From positions 49,407 through 113,406 of the forward strand of contig CALXWP010000005.1 in assembly GCA_944392455.1 (NCBI GenBank): DNA of 64,000 bases. The letters are read 5' to 3'. The notes below the pieces were generated by a model. The model did not search any database. It saw only the letters and a program-made list of their open reading frames with translations, and was not told where the DNA came from. The translations under genes and the position numbers were made by a program. Shown piece after piece: positions 17,837 to 27,121 of the stretch. Source of the stretch: an uncultured Clostridia bacterium (GTDB taxonomy: Bacteria; Bacillota; Clostridia; TANB77; CAG-508). Each line of letters opens with the position of its first letter. Position 1 is the stretch's first letter.

Positions 17837-19057
17837 ATGGAAAAAAAGAAAACAAGTAGAGCATATATGTTAAGTCATATAGTTTTAAGAAACGAGATTT
17901 ATGGAAAATGGAAAGAATTTAATGAGCATCTAAATAAAGGACCACAAGATATGAAACAATATTTATGTGATCTTTGGTATAGCATTACACAAGATAAAAT
18001 TAACCAAGACTTTTATTTAGCAGATGAAGAGAGAAAAGTAACAATAGATGATTTTGATATTACAGCAAATAAACAAGCTGATTTACAAATATTTTACTTC
18101 ATTTTTCCTGAGCCAGACACTTTTATGGCTCAAGCTAAATGTGTTGCATTAGTATTAGCGCCAAATATGCCAAGGTACTTTACTATGGAAATTATGAAAG
18201 AAGAAAATGGACAAAAACAATATATTGTAGGGGAATGGAAAGTTAAAGATAGACAGTTTGTACACTATAATTATGGGAAAATGGAGAAAAATACAATAGA
18301 CGCTTTTTCATATTGTGTTGGATCTATATTACAATCTGAGAAAAATACATATAAATGTGGATTAAAAGAAGAAACACTAAAATTAGTTGATTTAAATAAT
18401 ATAAGCTTTAAAGACTTGTTTTCTATATGCATAGGTAAAGTGTATTCAAATCAAAGAAAGTTTATTGAATACATAGGAAAATATGATAGATGGGATACTG
18501 ATGTAACAACTGGAATATTAAAACTAGATGACAAAGAATTTAATGTAGAATATATAGGAACAACAGCTCCAAGTTCAGATAATTTTTGGTATTCTTCAGA
18601 AATAGAAAAAGTGATACCAGATAGTGGTGTTGAATTAATGATAAAAACTAGAAAAGCAATGCAAGATTTAAATATTACCGAATATACAAAACCAAAAATA
18701 GAATTAAAAGATGATATTAATGGATATAATCTATCTATGATATATATTGCATTTGCACCACAGGATGTAGCATATTTCTGTGGAAGCGGAAATTCAAATA
18801 TATATATGTTTGTAAAAGATTTACCAGCTAATATCTTTGAGAAAGTAGGATCTAATACTTTTATTGCAACTGTTATGGAAATAATATCGAACTTTAATGT
18901 AAATCATAGATTAATGATTAAAGCATTTTTAACAGAAAATGATTGTAAATATATTGAAACTGAAAATAGCATTATTGCAGATTTTTCTGAAGTTTCTAAG
19001 ATAATGTTTACATTTAATGGAGATATATTTAAAAAAGCAGAAGGAAATCTTAATTAA
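17837..19057 (+). CDS. Unknown protein, possibly DUF6882-like in its C-terminal half
   Basis: The ATG at 17837 follows AAGGAGA at 17824-17830, which overlaps the region just after the AAA+/M41 stop, so it is probably co-translated with it. The 407-residue product has two alpha/beta halves; the second (DRWDTDVTTGILKL, EYIGTTAPSSDNFWYSSEIE) recalls DUF6882-type proteins, and the first shows similar FYFIFPEPDTFMAQ and LVLAPNMPRYFTMEI strands. No catalytic motif, signal peptide or membrane segment is visible. The tight linkage suggests a substrate or adaptor of the AAA+ protease. That is an inference. Confidence 0.65.
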   Translation: MEKKKTSRAYMLSHIVLRNEIYGKWKEFNEHLNKGPQDMKQYLCDLWYSITQDKINQDFYLADEERKVTIDDFDITANKQADLQIFYFIFPEPDTFMAQAKCVALVLAPNMPRYFTMEIMKEENGQKQYIVGEWKVKDRQFVHYNYGKMEKNTIDAFSYCVGSILQSEKNTYKCGLKEETLKLVDLNNISFKDLFSICIGKVYSNQRKFIEYIGKYDRWDTDVTTGILKLDDKEFNVEYIGTTAPSSDNFWYSSEIEKVIPDSGVELMIKTRKAMQDLNITEYTKPKIELKDDINGYNLSMIYIAFAPQDVAYFCGSGNSNIYMFVKDLPANIFEKVGSNTFIATVMEIISNFNVNHRLMIKAFLTENDCKYIETENSIIADFSEVSKIMFTFNGDIFKKAEGNLN

Positions 19058-19122
19058 AAGATATCTAGACATAGTAAAATAATTAATATAGGTTTAAATG
19101 TTATAGATTACGAGGGGAAAAT

Positions 19123-21048
19123 ATGGAAATAGATGTTTTAGGAGATTTTAATGAAGTTATAGAATACTATAAATGCATGATTGACATAGCAGATAAAATA
19201 AGACCCAATATAATATTTGAATATAGTATGACAGCCCAAAAGATTGCCACACATAACTATTGGATGGCTAAGTTAAGAGCAATTATTAATAGTATAGGTG
19301 TAAGTATAGCTCAAAATTATGAGGCTATTGATAAAGATAATGGAAAATACAGAGTAAGAGAAGAAGATATAGAAGAAGCATTTAAAGGAAAAGACTATTT
19401 TTATACTTTAATGAAAGAAAATAATATGCCTCCATATGAAGTTATAAAACAAATTAGAAATTGTTTGGTACACGGAGAATATAAGATTGAATTTGAAGAT
19501 ATATCAAGTGTTGAGTTGATAGAAGACGATATGCCAGCCATAAAAGGACCTTTTAATGCTTATGTGGTTTTAGACAATGGTAGAATTAAAGGGAAAATAA
19601 ATATTACTGAAATTAATGGATTAGAGTATATTTTTAGTGACTTATATACTTTTTATTCTGATAAAGCAGAAATGTATATAGTAGCCGGGAATAGCAAATT
19701 TGCTAGTTGTAAGAATAAATACTTTTTAGAAAAATATTTAAAGAGTATAAAGAAATTTATTATACGAGGAAAAAAAGATGAAAATGAAAGTAAAGATAAT
19801 ATTGAAAATATAATTTCTAAAATGATAAAACAGGGAATAGTGACAACAAGAGAACAAGAACTTTCACTAAGAAAAAGGCTACAAACTATAAAGAAGCATT
19901 CTGGTGCTAATCAGTTTGAAGCTTTTGAAGAAAATCCAAAAGTATTAGAAGAAAACAAAAGATTTTTAGAAGAATATATAAAATTTTTGGGATTATCTAA
20001 TTATGAGTTTTTGGTAAACAAAGCTAATCCATATGTATATAAATTATTTAATGAAGATGTTATACAAGCAACATTTGGAGACAATGTGGGAGTGGATTTG
20101 ACAAGATCTTTTTGTGATGTTATTGATATAATGTTAAATGATGAATCAAAGAAAAATAATGTAGGATTAGATATTCGAAGAGCATCATATGAAGGTCCAG
20201 TAATTTATGCTAATATGCTGTTAGCATTAGGGAATTATGTATGTGTATTTTTAAAAGAAACAAATAATAACGAAAGAAGTAAAGATATATCTATTTTTGA
20301 GTATCATAATTTAGATAATATAGAAAGTATTATTCCGATAATTGATGATGACAAACAACCATCTATTGTAAAAGGAATAAACGGAAGTGAAAAATACGAA
20401 AAGATAGAAAATACAATTAAAGACTATGAAAGTACACTAAGTAGTTACGAAAAATCTATAAGAGAAAGAGAAAAAAAGATTAGCAAACTAAATGATAAAA
20501 ATCCAAAAAAGGATGAATTAAAAGAAAAATATGAAAGAGAAATTGCAGAATATAGTGAAAAAATTGAAAACTTAAAAGAATCAATAAAAAGATTAAGAGC
20601 AAGAGAAAATGAATATACTGAAAAATATAATGATTATACAAATTTATTTAGACATTTACGAAATAGTATAGCACATGGAACATATAAGATAGATTATATA
20701 GAAGCTTTAAAAAGAAAAGATATGAGAAAAATAAAATATACTTTTGAGGATTATCCTATAGGCGATGTAGAAAGAAAAAATCCAGAATTCAGATTAGAAA
20801 TTACTGCTGCAAATTTTCTAAAATTAATAGAAAGTGTACAAAGAAGAGTTAATAAAGAAGTTGAATTAGAAGATAGCACAATATTAGAAAATAGTGAATT
20901 AAAAAGAAAATTAATAAAAAAAAGAACAAGTCAAGAAATTGGAGAAGCATCATATACTGCTTCTGCTGAAGAATGTGATGCAGCACAAAGTTTTTTGCAG
21001 ACTAGATTAAAAGAAAGAAAAAAAGGAGAAACAGAATATAGTGAATAA
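19123..21048 (+). CDS. Protein with two HEPN-type R-x4-H motifs and a central coiled coil
   Basis: The 641-residue product contains R112-N-C-L-V-H117-G near residue 110 and R513-N-S-I-A-H518-G near 513, each followed by the same G-x-YKI ending. R-x4-H with a polar residue after Arg is the catalytic signature of HEPN RNases, found in toxins, Cas effectors and abortive-infection proteins. The two are separated by a long coiled coil at about 425-500. The N-terminal helix set (YKCMIDIADKIRPNIIFEY) fits the HEPN four-helix bundle. GAGGGG precedes ATG 19123. RNase activity is inferred; HEPN-fold proteins that bind nucleotides without cleaving also exist. Confidence 0.75.
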   Translation: MEIDVLGDFNEVIEYYKCMIDIADKIRPNIIFEYSMTAQKIATHNYWMAKLRAIINSIGVSIAQNYEAIDKDNGKYRVREEDIEEAFKGKDYFYTLMKENNMPPYEVIKQIRNCLVHGEYKIEFEDISSVELIEDDMPAIKGPFNAYVVLDNGRIKGKINITEINGLEYIFSDLYTFYSDKAEMYIVAGNSKFASCKNKYFLEKYLKSIKKFIIRGKKDENESKDNIENIISKMIKQGIVTTREQELSLRKRLQTIKKHSGANQFEAFEENPKVLEENKRFLEEYIKFLGLSNYEFLVNKANPYVYKLFNEDVIQATFGDNVGVDLTRSFCDVIDIMLNDESKKNNVGLDIRRASYEGPVIYANMLLALGNYVCVFLKETNNNERSKDISIFEYHNLDNIESIIPIIDDDKQPSIVKGINGSEKYEKIENTIKDYESTLSSYEKSIREREKKISKLNDKNPKKDELKEKYEREIAEYSEKIENLKESIKRLRARENEYTEKYNDYTNLFRHLRNSIAHGTYKIDYIEALKRKDMRKIKYTFEDYPIGDVERKNPEFRLEITAANFLKLIESVQRRVNKEVELEDSTILENSELKRKLIKKRTSQEIGEASYTASAEECDAAQSFLQTRLKERKKGETEYSE

Positions 21049-21505
21049 ATATAATAATGCATGTTCTGAAGTGTATATAATCTTACAAGATCTAGATGAA
21101 ACAGAATATAATAAAATTCCAAAAGAGGTTATTGAAACAATAAAATTAAACAGAAATAAAGATTATAATTATGAATTAAATAATAAATTAAAATTAAAAG
21201 AGCAACCAATGCTACCAGAAACAAAAGCAATACTTTTTAATTTATTTAGAGATTACCTTGCAACTCAAGAGCAAAAGCAAAAAATTATAAGAATACAAAA
21301 AGAAGAAAGACAAAAAAATGAACTAAAGAAACAACAGAAGTATAATATAGATTTATTTAAAGATAAACAAAGAGAGGATAATACCAAGCATGATATAATA
21401 GAAGAAAATAAAGAAATAAAACAAATTATTAAATATAAAGAAAATATTTTTATAAAAATATTAAATAAACTAAAAAGTTTCTGTAAAAATTGGAGTAGAA
21501 GGTGA
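21041..21505 (+). CDS. Small charged protein of unknown function
   Basis: The start is GTG 21041, which overlaps the end of the HEPN gene by 8 nt and has AAAGGAG about 11-18 nt upstream. The 154-residue product begins with ACSEVYIILQDLDETEYNKIPKEV and LPETKAILFNLFRDYL, a pattern I associate with uncharacterised small Clostridia proteins, and then turns into a Lys/Glu-rich helical tail with an amphipathic basic C terminus. No catalytic residues are evident. It ends 7 nt before the peptide deformylase start. Confidence 0.7.
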   Translation: MNKYNNACSEVYIILQDLDETEYNKIPKEVIETIKLNRNKDYNYELNNKLKLKEQPMLPETKAILFNLFRDYLATQEQKQKIIRIQKEERQKNELKKQQKYNIDLFKDKQREDNTKHDIIEENKEIKQIIKYKENIFIKILNKLKSFCKNWSRR

Positions 21506-21512
21506 AAGATTT

Positions 21513-22079
21513 ATGCTAGAAAATGAAGAAAAAGATATTATATATCAAGGAAAAATAATAAAAATAAGAGAAGTAGGAGACCCTGTACTTTTTAATATAT
21601 CCGAAGAAGTAGATATTAATAATATTAGTAAAGAAATCTTAGAAATAATAGAAGATATGAAGGAAACTTTAAATGATTCAGGAGGATTTGGAATTGCTGC
21701 ACCACAAATAGGTGTAAATAAAAGAATAGTTGTAATTCAAGTAGATAAAGAAAAATGTACATATAAGAATGCTAAAGATGTGCCAACAACAGTAATGATA
21801 AATCCTAAATGGTATAATTTATCTGATGAAAAAGAATCAGAATATGAAGGTTGCTTAAGTGTACCAAGCATAAGAGGTAAAGTCGCAAGATATACAAACA
21901 TAGAAGTTACATATTATAATGAATATGGTGAAAAAATAACAAAAAAAGTTAAAGGTTTTACTGCAAGAGATATTCAGCATGAATGTGATCATCTAGATGG
22001 AATAGTATTTTTAGAGAAGGTTCAAAATGGAGAATTTTCTACAACTTCTAATATAAAGAAATTTAATTTAAGGAAATAA
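21513..22079 (+). CDS. def: Peptide deformylase
   Basis: Removes the formyl group from the N-terminal methionine of nascent proteins. All three motifs are present in order: GGFGIAAPQIG (motif 1), EGCLSVP (motif 2, metal-binding Cys) and QHECDHLDG (motif 3, HExxH metal ligands). The protein is 188 residues, with about 13 extra residues before the usual REVGDPVL start. ATG 21513 follows GGTGAAAG. It is the last gene before a terminator, so it shares a transcript with the AAA+/HEPN genes unless an internal promoter exists. Confidence 0.95.
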   Translation: MLENEEKDIIYQGKIIKIREVGDPVLFNISEEVDINNISKEILEIIEDMKETLNDSGGFGIAAPQIGVNKRIVVIQVDKEKCTYKNAKDVPTTVMINPKWYNLSDEKESEYEGCLSVPSIRGKVARYTNIEVTYYNEYGEKITKKVKGFTARDIQHECDHLDGIVFLEKVQNGEFSTTSNIKKFNLRK

Positions 22080-22126
22080 AAAAATAAATATCAAAGAAAA
22101 ATAAATAAAATAAACATATAATAAAA

Positions 22127-22173
22127 AATAATACAAATAATAATATAAATAAAATTATTTGTATTATTTTTTT
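22127..22173 (+). terminator. Intrinsic terminator after def
   Basis: AATAATACAAATAAT (about 22128-22142) pairs with ATTATTTGTATTATT (22154-22168) followed by T residues. It overlaps the sequence just before the AGGAGAA site of the next gene. Confidence 0.8.
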
Positions 22174-22190
22174 AGGAGAAATTTTTTAAT

Positions 22191-23792
22191 ATGAGAAAAA
22201 TTTATTATAATGGTAATTTTTTAACTCTTGAAAACAATAAAGTAGAAGCAATAATGATAGAAGATGGATATATAAAAAAAGTTGGAAAAAAAGAAGAAAT
22301 TTTATTGTTAAAAGATAATAATACTAAATTAGTTGATCTATGTGGTAAAACAATGATGCCAGCATTTATAGATAGTCATAGTCATTTTTTTGCTGTAGCA
22401 AATAGCTATTTACAAGTATCATTAGAAGGATGTACTAATATTAAAGAAATACAAGAAAAATTATTAAAATATAAAGTGGAAAACAATATAGAAAATCATA
22501 AATGGATTATTGCAAATGGATATGATAATAATAACTTAGAACATAAAAAACATATAACTAAAGAAGAAATAGATAAAGTTTTACCCAATAATCCTGTAGT
22601 AATAACTAATAAATCAGGACATTCAGGAATAATAAATTCAATTGGTTTAAAACTTTTAGATATAGATATTAATACACCTACACCAGATGGTGGAATCATT
22701 GAGAAAAAAGATAATAAATTAACTGGATATTTAGAAGAAAATGCATTTATTGAAAATTTAAAAAAAGTTCCAATGCCAGATATAGAAGATATTTTAATTG
22801 CTGTAAAGAAAGCAGAAAAAGAATATTTTTCATATGGAATAACAACTGCACAAGAAGGATTTATGACAAATGAGTTAATAAATATATATGAGAAAATTAT
22901 TAAAGAAAATAATTTGAAAATAGATATAGTAACATATATTGATGTAAATATATTAAAAGATATTAAAGATAAATTTCGTAAAAATATTAAAAAATATTAT
23001 CATCATATAAAAATAGGAGGACTAAAGATATTTTTAGATGGTTCTCCACAAGCAAAAACAGCATGGATGAGAACACCATATAAAAATGATGAAAAATATT
23101 TTGGATATGGAACAATGAATGATACTGATGTAGAAAAGAGTATACAAATTGCATTTAATGAAAAAATGCAAATATTAGCACATTGTAATGGAGACAATGC
23201 AGCAAAGCAATATATAGAAGCTATTAAAAAAATAAATAATGATAAAAATGATAGTATAAGTAAAATAAGACCAGTATTAATACATGGACAGTTTTTAGGA
23301 ATAGATCAATTAGAAGATGTTAAGAAATTAGGAATTATTCCTTCATTTTTTATATCACATATTTATTATTTTGGAGATATTCATATTGAAAATTTTGGGC
23401 TTAAAAGAGCAGAAAAAATAAGTCCTGCTAAAAGTAGTTTAGATAATAAGATTTTATTTACATTTCACCAAGACTCACCAGTTATAAAATCAAATATGTT
23501 TGAAACAATATGGTGCAGTGTAAATAGAATAACAAAGAATGGCTTAATATTAGGAAAAGAAGAGAAAATCAATGTAATAGATGGAATTAAAGCTGTTACT
23601 ATTAATAGTGCATATCAATATTTTGAAGAAGATATAAAAGGGAGTATTAAAGAAGGAAAAAAAGCAGATTTAATTATAGTTGATAAAGATCCATTAAGAA
23701 TAGATAAAGAAGAAATAAAAGATATACAGATATTAGAAACAATAAAAAATGGAGATACTGTGTATAAAAACAATAAGGTTGACATAAATTAA
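22191..23792 (+). CDS. Amidohydrolase, YtcJ-like
   Basis: The 533-residue protein is an amidohydrolase-3 family metal-dependent hydrolase. It has DSHSHFFAVAN (metal-binding H-x-H after the first strand), KIFLDGSPQAKTAWM, ILAHCNGDNAAKQYI, FHQDSPV and a C-terminal GSIKEGKKADLIIVDKDPL beta segment. YtcJ-type enzymes have few proven substrates, so the amide or ester it cleaves is unknown. The start ATG 22191 follows TTAGGAGAA. The arg T-box promoter begins inside its last codons. Confidence 0.88.
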   Translation: MRKIYYNGNFLTLENNKVEAIMIEDGYIKKVGKKEEILLLKDNNTKLVDLCGKTMMPAFIDSHSHFFAVANSYLQVSLEGCTNIKEIQEKLLKYKVENNIENHKWIIANGYDNNNLEHKKHITKEEIDKVLPNNPVVITNKSGHSGIINSIGLKLLDIDINTPTPDGGIIEKKDNKLTGYLEENAFIENLKKVPMPDIEDILIAVKKAEKEYFSYGITTAQEGFMTNELINIYEKIIKENNLKIDIVTYIDVNILKDIKDKFRKNIKKYYHHIKIGGLKIFLDGSPQAKTAWMRTPYKNDEKYFGYGTMNDTDVEKSIQIAFNEKMQILAHCNGDNAAKQYIEAIKKINNDKNDSISKIRPVLIHGQFLGIDQLEDVKKLGIIPSFFISHIYYFGDIHIENFGLKRAEKISPAKSSLDNKILFTFHQDSPVIKSNMFETIWCSVNRITKNGLILGKEEKINVIDGIKAVTINSAYQYFEEDIKGSIKEGKKADLIIVDKDPLRIDKEEIKDIQILETIKNGDTVYKNNKVDIN

Positions 23793-23807
23793 AAACTATG
23801 ATAAGAT
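23779..23807 (+). promoter_or_regulatory. Promoter of the arg T-box leader
   Basis: TTGACA (23779-23784) and TAAGAT (23802-23807), 17 nt apart. The -35 element lies in the last codons of the amidohydrolase gene. Confidence 0.7.
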
Positions 23808-23811
23808 GATA

Positions 23812-24084
23812 ATGCATATAAAAAATAATAAAATCGTTGATTGAGAGAGTAGTATATTATAAAATTATAGCGAGCTAGGATATGGTGTAAGCCTAGTAAT
23901 AGAGTAATATAATGAAAAGAACTCATGAGTGATTGTTGGAAATAAATTGATTAAAGTATAACAGTTCGTAGCTCCTGCGTTAAAGGAAAGAGTGACATAT
24001 ATTATATAAATAAATATTAATATATGTAACTAGAGTGGTACCACGAATAATAAGCGTCTCTGGATTTTCCAGAGATGTTTTTTT
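23812..24084 (+). promoter_or_regulatory. T-box riboswitch, specifier AGA (arginine)
   Basis: The T-box sequence AGAGTGGTACCACG is at 24032-24045 and the terminator (CGTCTCTGGA pairing with TCCAGAGATG, then a T run) at 24054-24081. In stem I, AGTAG and TATATTA on the 5' strand face TAATATA at 23905-23911, followed by TGAAA, AGA (23918-23920), A, and CTC. By alignment with the GlyQS T-box layout this makes AGA the specifier codon, so uncharged tRNA-Arg should release argG-argH from termination. This agrees with the downstream arginine genes. Confidence 0.9.
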
Positions 24085-24128
24085 GTTTTTTAGAATGTTG
24101 TAAAAATATTTAAAGAAAGGATATGAAG

Positions 24129-24215
24129 ATGAAAATTAGTGCAAAGTATGAAAAGTTTTTCTATAGTGGATGGCCTAAACGAAGACAGGTTACCATAGAA
24201 ATTTGTAAAATTTAA
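24129..24215 (+). CDS. Short ORF between the arg T-box and argG
   Basis: A 28-codon ORF from ATG 24129 ([18 protein letters not shown], then [10 protein letters not shown]) to TAA 24213-24215, with AGAAAGG 7-8 nt upstream. It lies after the T-box terminator, so it is made only when the leader is read through. It contains the arginine codons CGA AGA next to each other. It could be a translated small protein, a second-level leader peptide or chance; its good ribosome binding site favours translation. Confidence 0.4.
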   Translation: MKISAKYEKFFYSGWPKRRQVTIEICKI

Positions 24216-24232
24216 ATATAGGAGGAATGAAA

Positions 24233-25456
24233 ATGAGTTATAAAAAAATTGTATTAGCATATTCAGGTGGATTAGATACATCTGTGATGATTGAATGGTT
24301 AAAAGAAAATTATAATGGATGTGAAGTTATTGCTGTGTGTGGAGATGTAGGACAAGGAAAATCTGAATTTGAAGGATTAGAAGAAAAAGCAATTAAAACA
24401 GGAGCATCAAAGCTGTATATTTTAGATTTAAAAGAAGAAATTGTTAATGAATATATTGCTGAAGCAATAAAAGCAGGGGCAAAATATGAAGGTAATTACT
24501 TACTTGGGACACCTTTTTCAAGACCATTAATTGCAAAAAAAATAGTAGAGATAGCAAAAAAAGAAGGAGCAGATGCTATATGCCATGGTTGTACAGGAAA
24601 AGGAAATGATCAGGTAAGATTTGAACTTGGTATAAAAGCTTTTGCGCCAGATATGCCAGTTATAGTTCCTTGGAGAATATGGGAGTTAAATAGTAGAGAA
24701 AAGGAAATTGAATATGCAGAAAAACATAATATTCCTTTAAAGATAAATAGGGAAACAAATTATTCTAAAGATAAAAATATATGGCATTTATCACATGAAG
24801 GATTAGATTTAGAAGATCCTAACAATGAACCTAAATATGACAAAATATTAGAATTAGGAGTATCCCCACAGAAAGCGCCTGATAAAGAAGAAAATATTAC
24901 TCTTAGTTTTGAAAATGGATTACCAGTAGCATTAAATGGAGAAACATTAAATCTATTAGAATTAATAACTAGATTAAATGAAATAGGTGGAAAAAATGGT
25001 ATTGGAATAATAGATATAGTAGAAAATAGATTAGTGGGAATGAAATCAAGAGGAGTATATGAAACACCAGGAGGTACAATAATATATAAAGCACATGAGA
25101 TATTAGAATCAATTTGTTTAGATAAGGATACAATGCATTTCAAACAGGGAATATCAAATAAATTTGGAGAATTATTATATGATGGAAAATGGTTTACTCC
25201 ATTAAGAGAAGCACTATCTGCATTTATAGATAAAACTCAAGAAAGTGTAACTGGAGAGGTTAAATTAAAACTCTATAAAGGAAATATAATAAATGCAGGT
25301 GTCTCTAGCTCATATTCTTTACACTCAAGCAAAATAGCTTCATTTGGAGAAGATAAAAGCTTTAATCAAGATGATTCTAAAGGGTTTATAAATATTTATT
25401 CTTTACCAACAAGAGTAAGAGCTAAAATGTTAGAAAATAATAAAAAAAGTAAATAG
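24233..25456 (+). CDS. argG: Argininosuccinate synthase
   Basis: Joins citrulline and aspartate, using ATP, to give argininosuccinate in arginine synthesis. The PP-loop [12 protein letters not shown] is at the N terminus, followed by [15 protein letters not shown] and a C-terminal [14 protein letters not shown] segment. The ATG at 24233 is chosen over 24227 because AGGAGG sits at 24220-24225. Length is 407 residues, normal for the family. It heads the argGH unit under the AGA T-box. Confidence 0.97.
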   Translation: MSYKKIVLAYSGGLDTSVMIEWLKENYNGCEVIAVCGDVGQGKSEFEGLEEKAIKTGASKLYILDLKEEIVNEYIAEAIKAGAKYEGNYLLGTPFSRPLIAKKIVEIAKKEGADAICHGCTGKGNDQVRFELGIKAFAPDMPVIVPWRIWELNSREKEIEYAEKHNIPLKINRETNYSKDKNIWHLSHEGLDLEDPNNEPKYDKILELGVSPQKAPDKEENITLSFENGLPVALNGETLNLLELITRLNEIGGKNGIGIIDIVENRLVGMKSRGVYETPGGTIIYKAHEILESICLDKDTMHFKQGISNKFGELLYDGKWFTPLREALSAFIDKTQESVTGEVKLKLYKGNIINAGVSSSYSLHSSKIASFGEDKSFNQDDSKGFINIYSLPTRVRAKMLENNKKSK

Positions 25457-25515
25457 TAAAATAAATAACAAATAAGTACATTAATAAAATCAGAAGAAAA
25501 GGAGGAATAAATATT

Positions 25516-26895
25516 ATGTTATGGGAAGGCAGATTTAAAAAAGAAATTGATAGTAAAACCAATGATTTTAATTCATCTATTAGTTTTGATAAAAGAATGT
25601 ATAAAGAAGATATTACAGGAAGTATAGCACATTGTAAAATGCTTGCAAAACAAGGAATAATAGATAAAGAAGAAAGTGAGAAAATTGTAGAAGAATTAAA
25701 AAATATTTTGTCTGATATAGAGAATAATGTTTTAGAAATAGATAGTAATGCAGAAGATATTCATATGTTTATAGAAAGTGAATTAACAAAAAGAATAGGA
25801 AGTACTGGAAAGAGACTGCATACTGCAAGAAGTAGAAATGATCAAGTTGCTTTAGATATTAGAATGTATTTAAAAAATGAAATAAAAGAGATTATTAAAC
25901 TATTAAAAGAATTATTAAATGTTTTAATAAAAAAAGCAGAAGAAAACACACAAACAGTAATGCCTGGATATACGCATATGCAAAGAGCACAGCCAATTAC
26001 ATTTGCACATCATTTAATGGCATATGTAGAAATGTTTTTAAGAGATATACAAAGATTAGAAGAAAACTATAATAGAACAAATATAATGCCACTTGGGAGC
26101 TGTGCATTAGCTGGTACAACATATAACTTAGATAGAAATTATGTTCAAGACTTACTAGGTTTTTCTGATATTACAAAAAATAGTTTAGATGGTGTATCTG
26201 ATAGAGATTTTGCTATTGAATTTTTGTCAAATGTATCGATAATTATGATGCATTTATCAAGATTAAGTGAAGAAATAGTAATGTGGTGTTCATGGGAATT
26301 TAAATTTATAGAATTAGATGATGCATTTTCGACAGGATCATCTATAATGCCACAAAAAAAGAATCCTGACATAACTGAATTAGTAAGAGGAAAAACAGGA
26401 AGAGTTTATGGGAACTTAATGGGAATTCTAACAATAATGAAAGGATTACCTTTAGCATATAATAAAGATATGCAAGAAGATAAGGAATTTATATTTGATA
26501 GTGTTGATACTGTAAAAATTTGTCTTGTAACACTAGTTCCGATGATAGATACTATGAAAGTATTAAAGGATAACATGAAAAAAGCAGCACTAAAGGGATT
26601 TATAAATGCAACAGATTGTGCAGACTACTTAGCAAAGAAAGGAATTCCTTTTAGAGATGCATATAAGACAACAGGAATATTAGTTGCATATGCAATAGAT
26701 AATGATAAAACATTGAATGAACTAAGCTTAGATGAATATAGAAAAATAAGTGACAAATTTGATAAAGATATATATGAAGCAATAGATTTGAAAACATGTG
26801 TGATGAATAGAAATGTAATTGGTGGACCAGCACCAGAACAAGTACAGAAGCGTATAAAAGAAGTAAAAGAAATTTTAAATATACAAAATAATTAA
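25516..26895 (+). CDS. argH: Argininosuccinate lyase
   Basis: Splits argininosuccinate into arginine and fumarate. The fumarase/aspartase-superfamily signature [12 protein letters not shown] is present, with [31 protein letters not shown] and the usual [11 protein letters not shown] opening. At 459 residues it is a standard monofunctional enzyme. AAAAGGAGG precedes ATG 25516; the 59-nt spacing to argG has no terminator, so the two are an operon under arginine T-box control. Confidence 0.97.
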   Translation: MLWEGRFKKEIDSKTNDFNSSISFDKRMYKEDITGSIAHCKMLAKQGIIDKEESEKIVEELKNILSDIENNVLEIDSNAEDIHMFIESELTKRIGSTGKRLHTARSRNDQVALDIRMYLKNEIKEIIKLLKELLNVLIKKAEENTQTVMPGYTHMQRAQPITFAHHLMAYVEMFLRDIQRLEENYNRTNIMPLGSCALAGTTYNLDRNYVQDLLGFSDITKNSLDGVSDRDFAIEFLSNVSIIMMHLSRLSEEIVMWCSWEFKFIELDDAFSTGSSIMPQKKNPDITELVRGKTGRVYGNLMGILTIMKGLPLAYNKDMQEDKEFIFDSVDTVKICLVTLVPMIDTMKVLKDNMKKAALKGFINATDCADYLAKKGIPFRDAYKTTGILVAYAIDNDKTLNELSLDEYRKISDKFDKDIYEAIDLKTCVMNRNVIGGPAPEQVQKRIKEVKEILNIQNN

Positions 26896-26906
26896 AAATT
26901 ATTTTG

Positions 26907-26935
26907 TTGACAAACATAAACTAATATGTTAAAAT
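26907..26935 (+). promoter_or_regulatory. Strong promoter of the 27-kb structured leader
   Basis: TTGACA (26907-26912) and TAAAAT (26930-26935), 17 nt apart. It starts a leader of about 135 nt before the terminator. Confidence 0.8.
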
Positions 26936-26941
26936 GATTTA

Positions 26942-27077
26942 CATAATTTAAGAGTTTACCTAGGGAATGAACTCCTGAGCGGTAAAGGGTAACTAAATAG
27001 AAAGTTACTTACACTTTTTAGATGAGATTAAAGTCTTGTAAAGGAGTCTTAAATGATTTCTTTGCAGGGCTTTTTTT
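26942..27077 (+). promoter_or_regulatory. Unidentified structured leader with transcription terminator
   Basis: Three hairpins can be read. TTTACC (from about 26955) pairs with GGTAAA around a 20-nt loop that contains GGGA...TCCT. GTAACT pairs with AGTTAC. A terminator pairs AAGTCTTGTAAAG with CTTTGCAGGGCTT through G-T pairs and ends in a T run near 27070-27077. I tried to match TPP, SAM, purine, lysine, guanidine, fluoride, ZTP and T-box patterns and none fits. The gene behind it is an acetyltransferase. It is either an unassigned riboswitch or a translation-dependent attenuator. Confidence 0.6.
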
Positions 27078-27109
27078 ATATATTTTTACATATGAAAAAA
27101 ATTTTTTGA
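27053..27109 (+). CDS. Possible 18-codon leader ORF overlapping the terminator
   Basis: AAAGGAG (27040-27046), inside the 5' arm of the terminator, stands 6 nt before ATG 27053 in the terminator loop. The ORF reads MISLQGFFYIFLHMKKIF and stops at 27107-27109, 12 nt before the acetyltransferase start. The spacing is ideal, but the T-rich terminator tail makes the coding content suspect. Confidence 0.25.
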   Translation: MISLQGFFYIFLHMKKIF

Positions 27110-27121
27110 GGTGAATTATAA

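Noticed and set aside
26962..26975. A three-codon uORF (ATG AAC TCC TGA) in the 27-kb leader
   Set aside because: The AGGGA just before it is 1-2 nt from the ATG, too close to act as a ribosome binding site.
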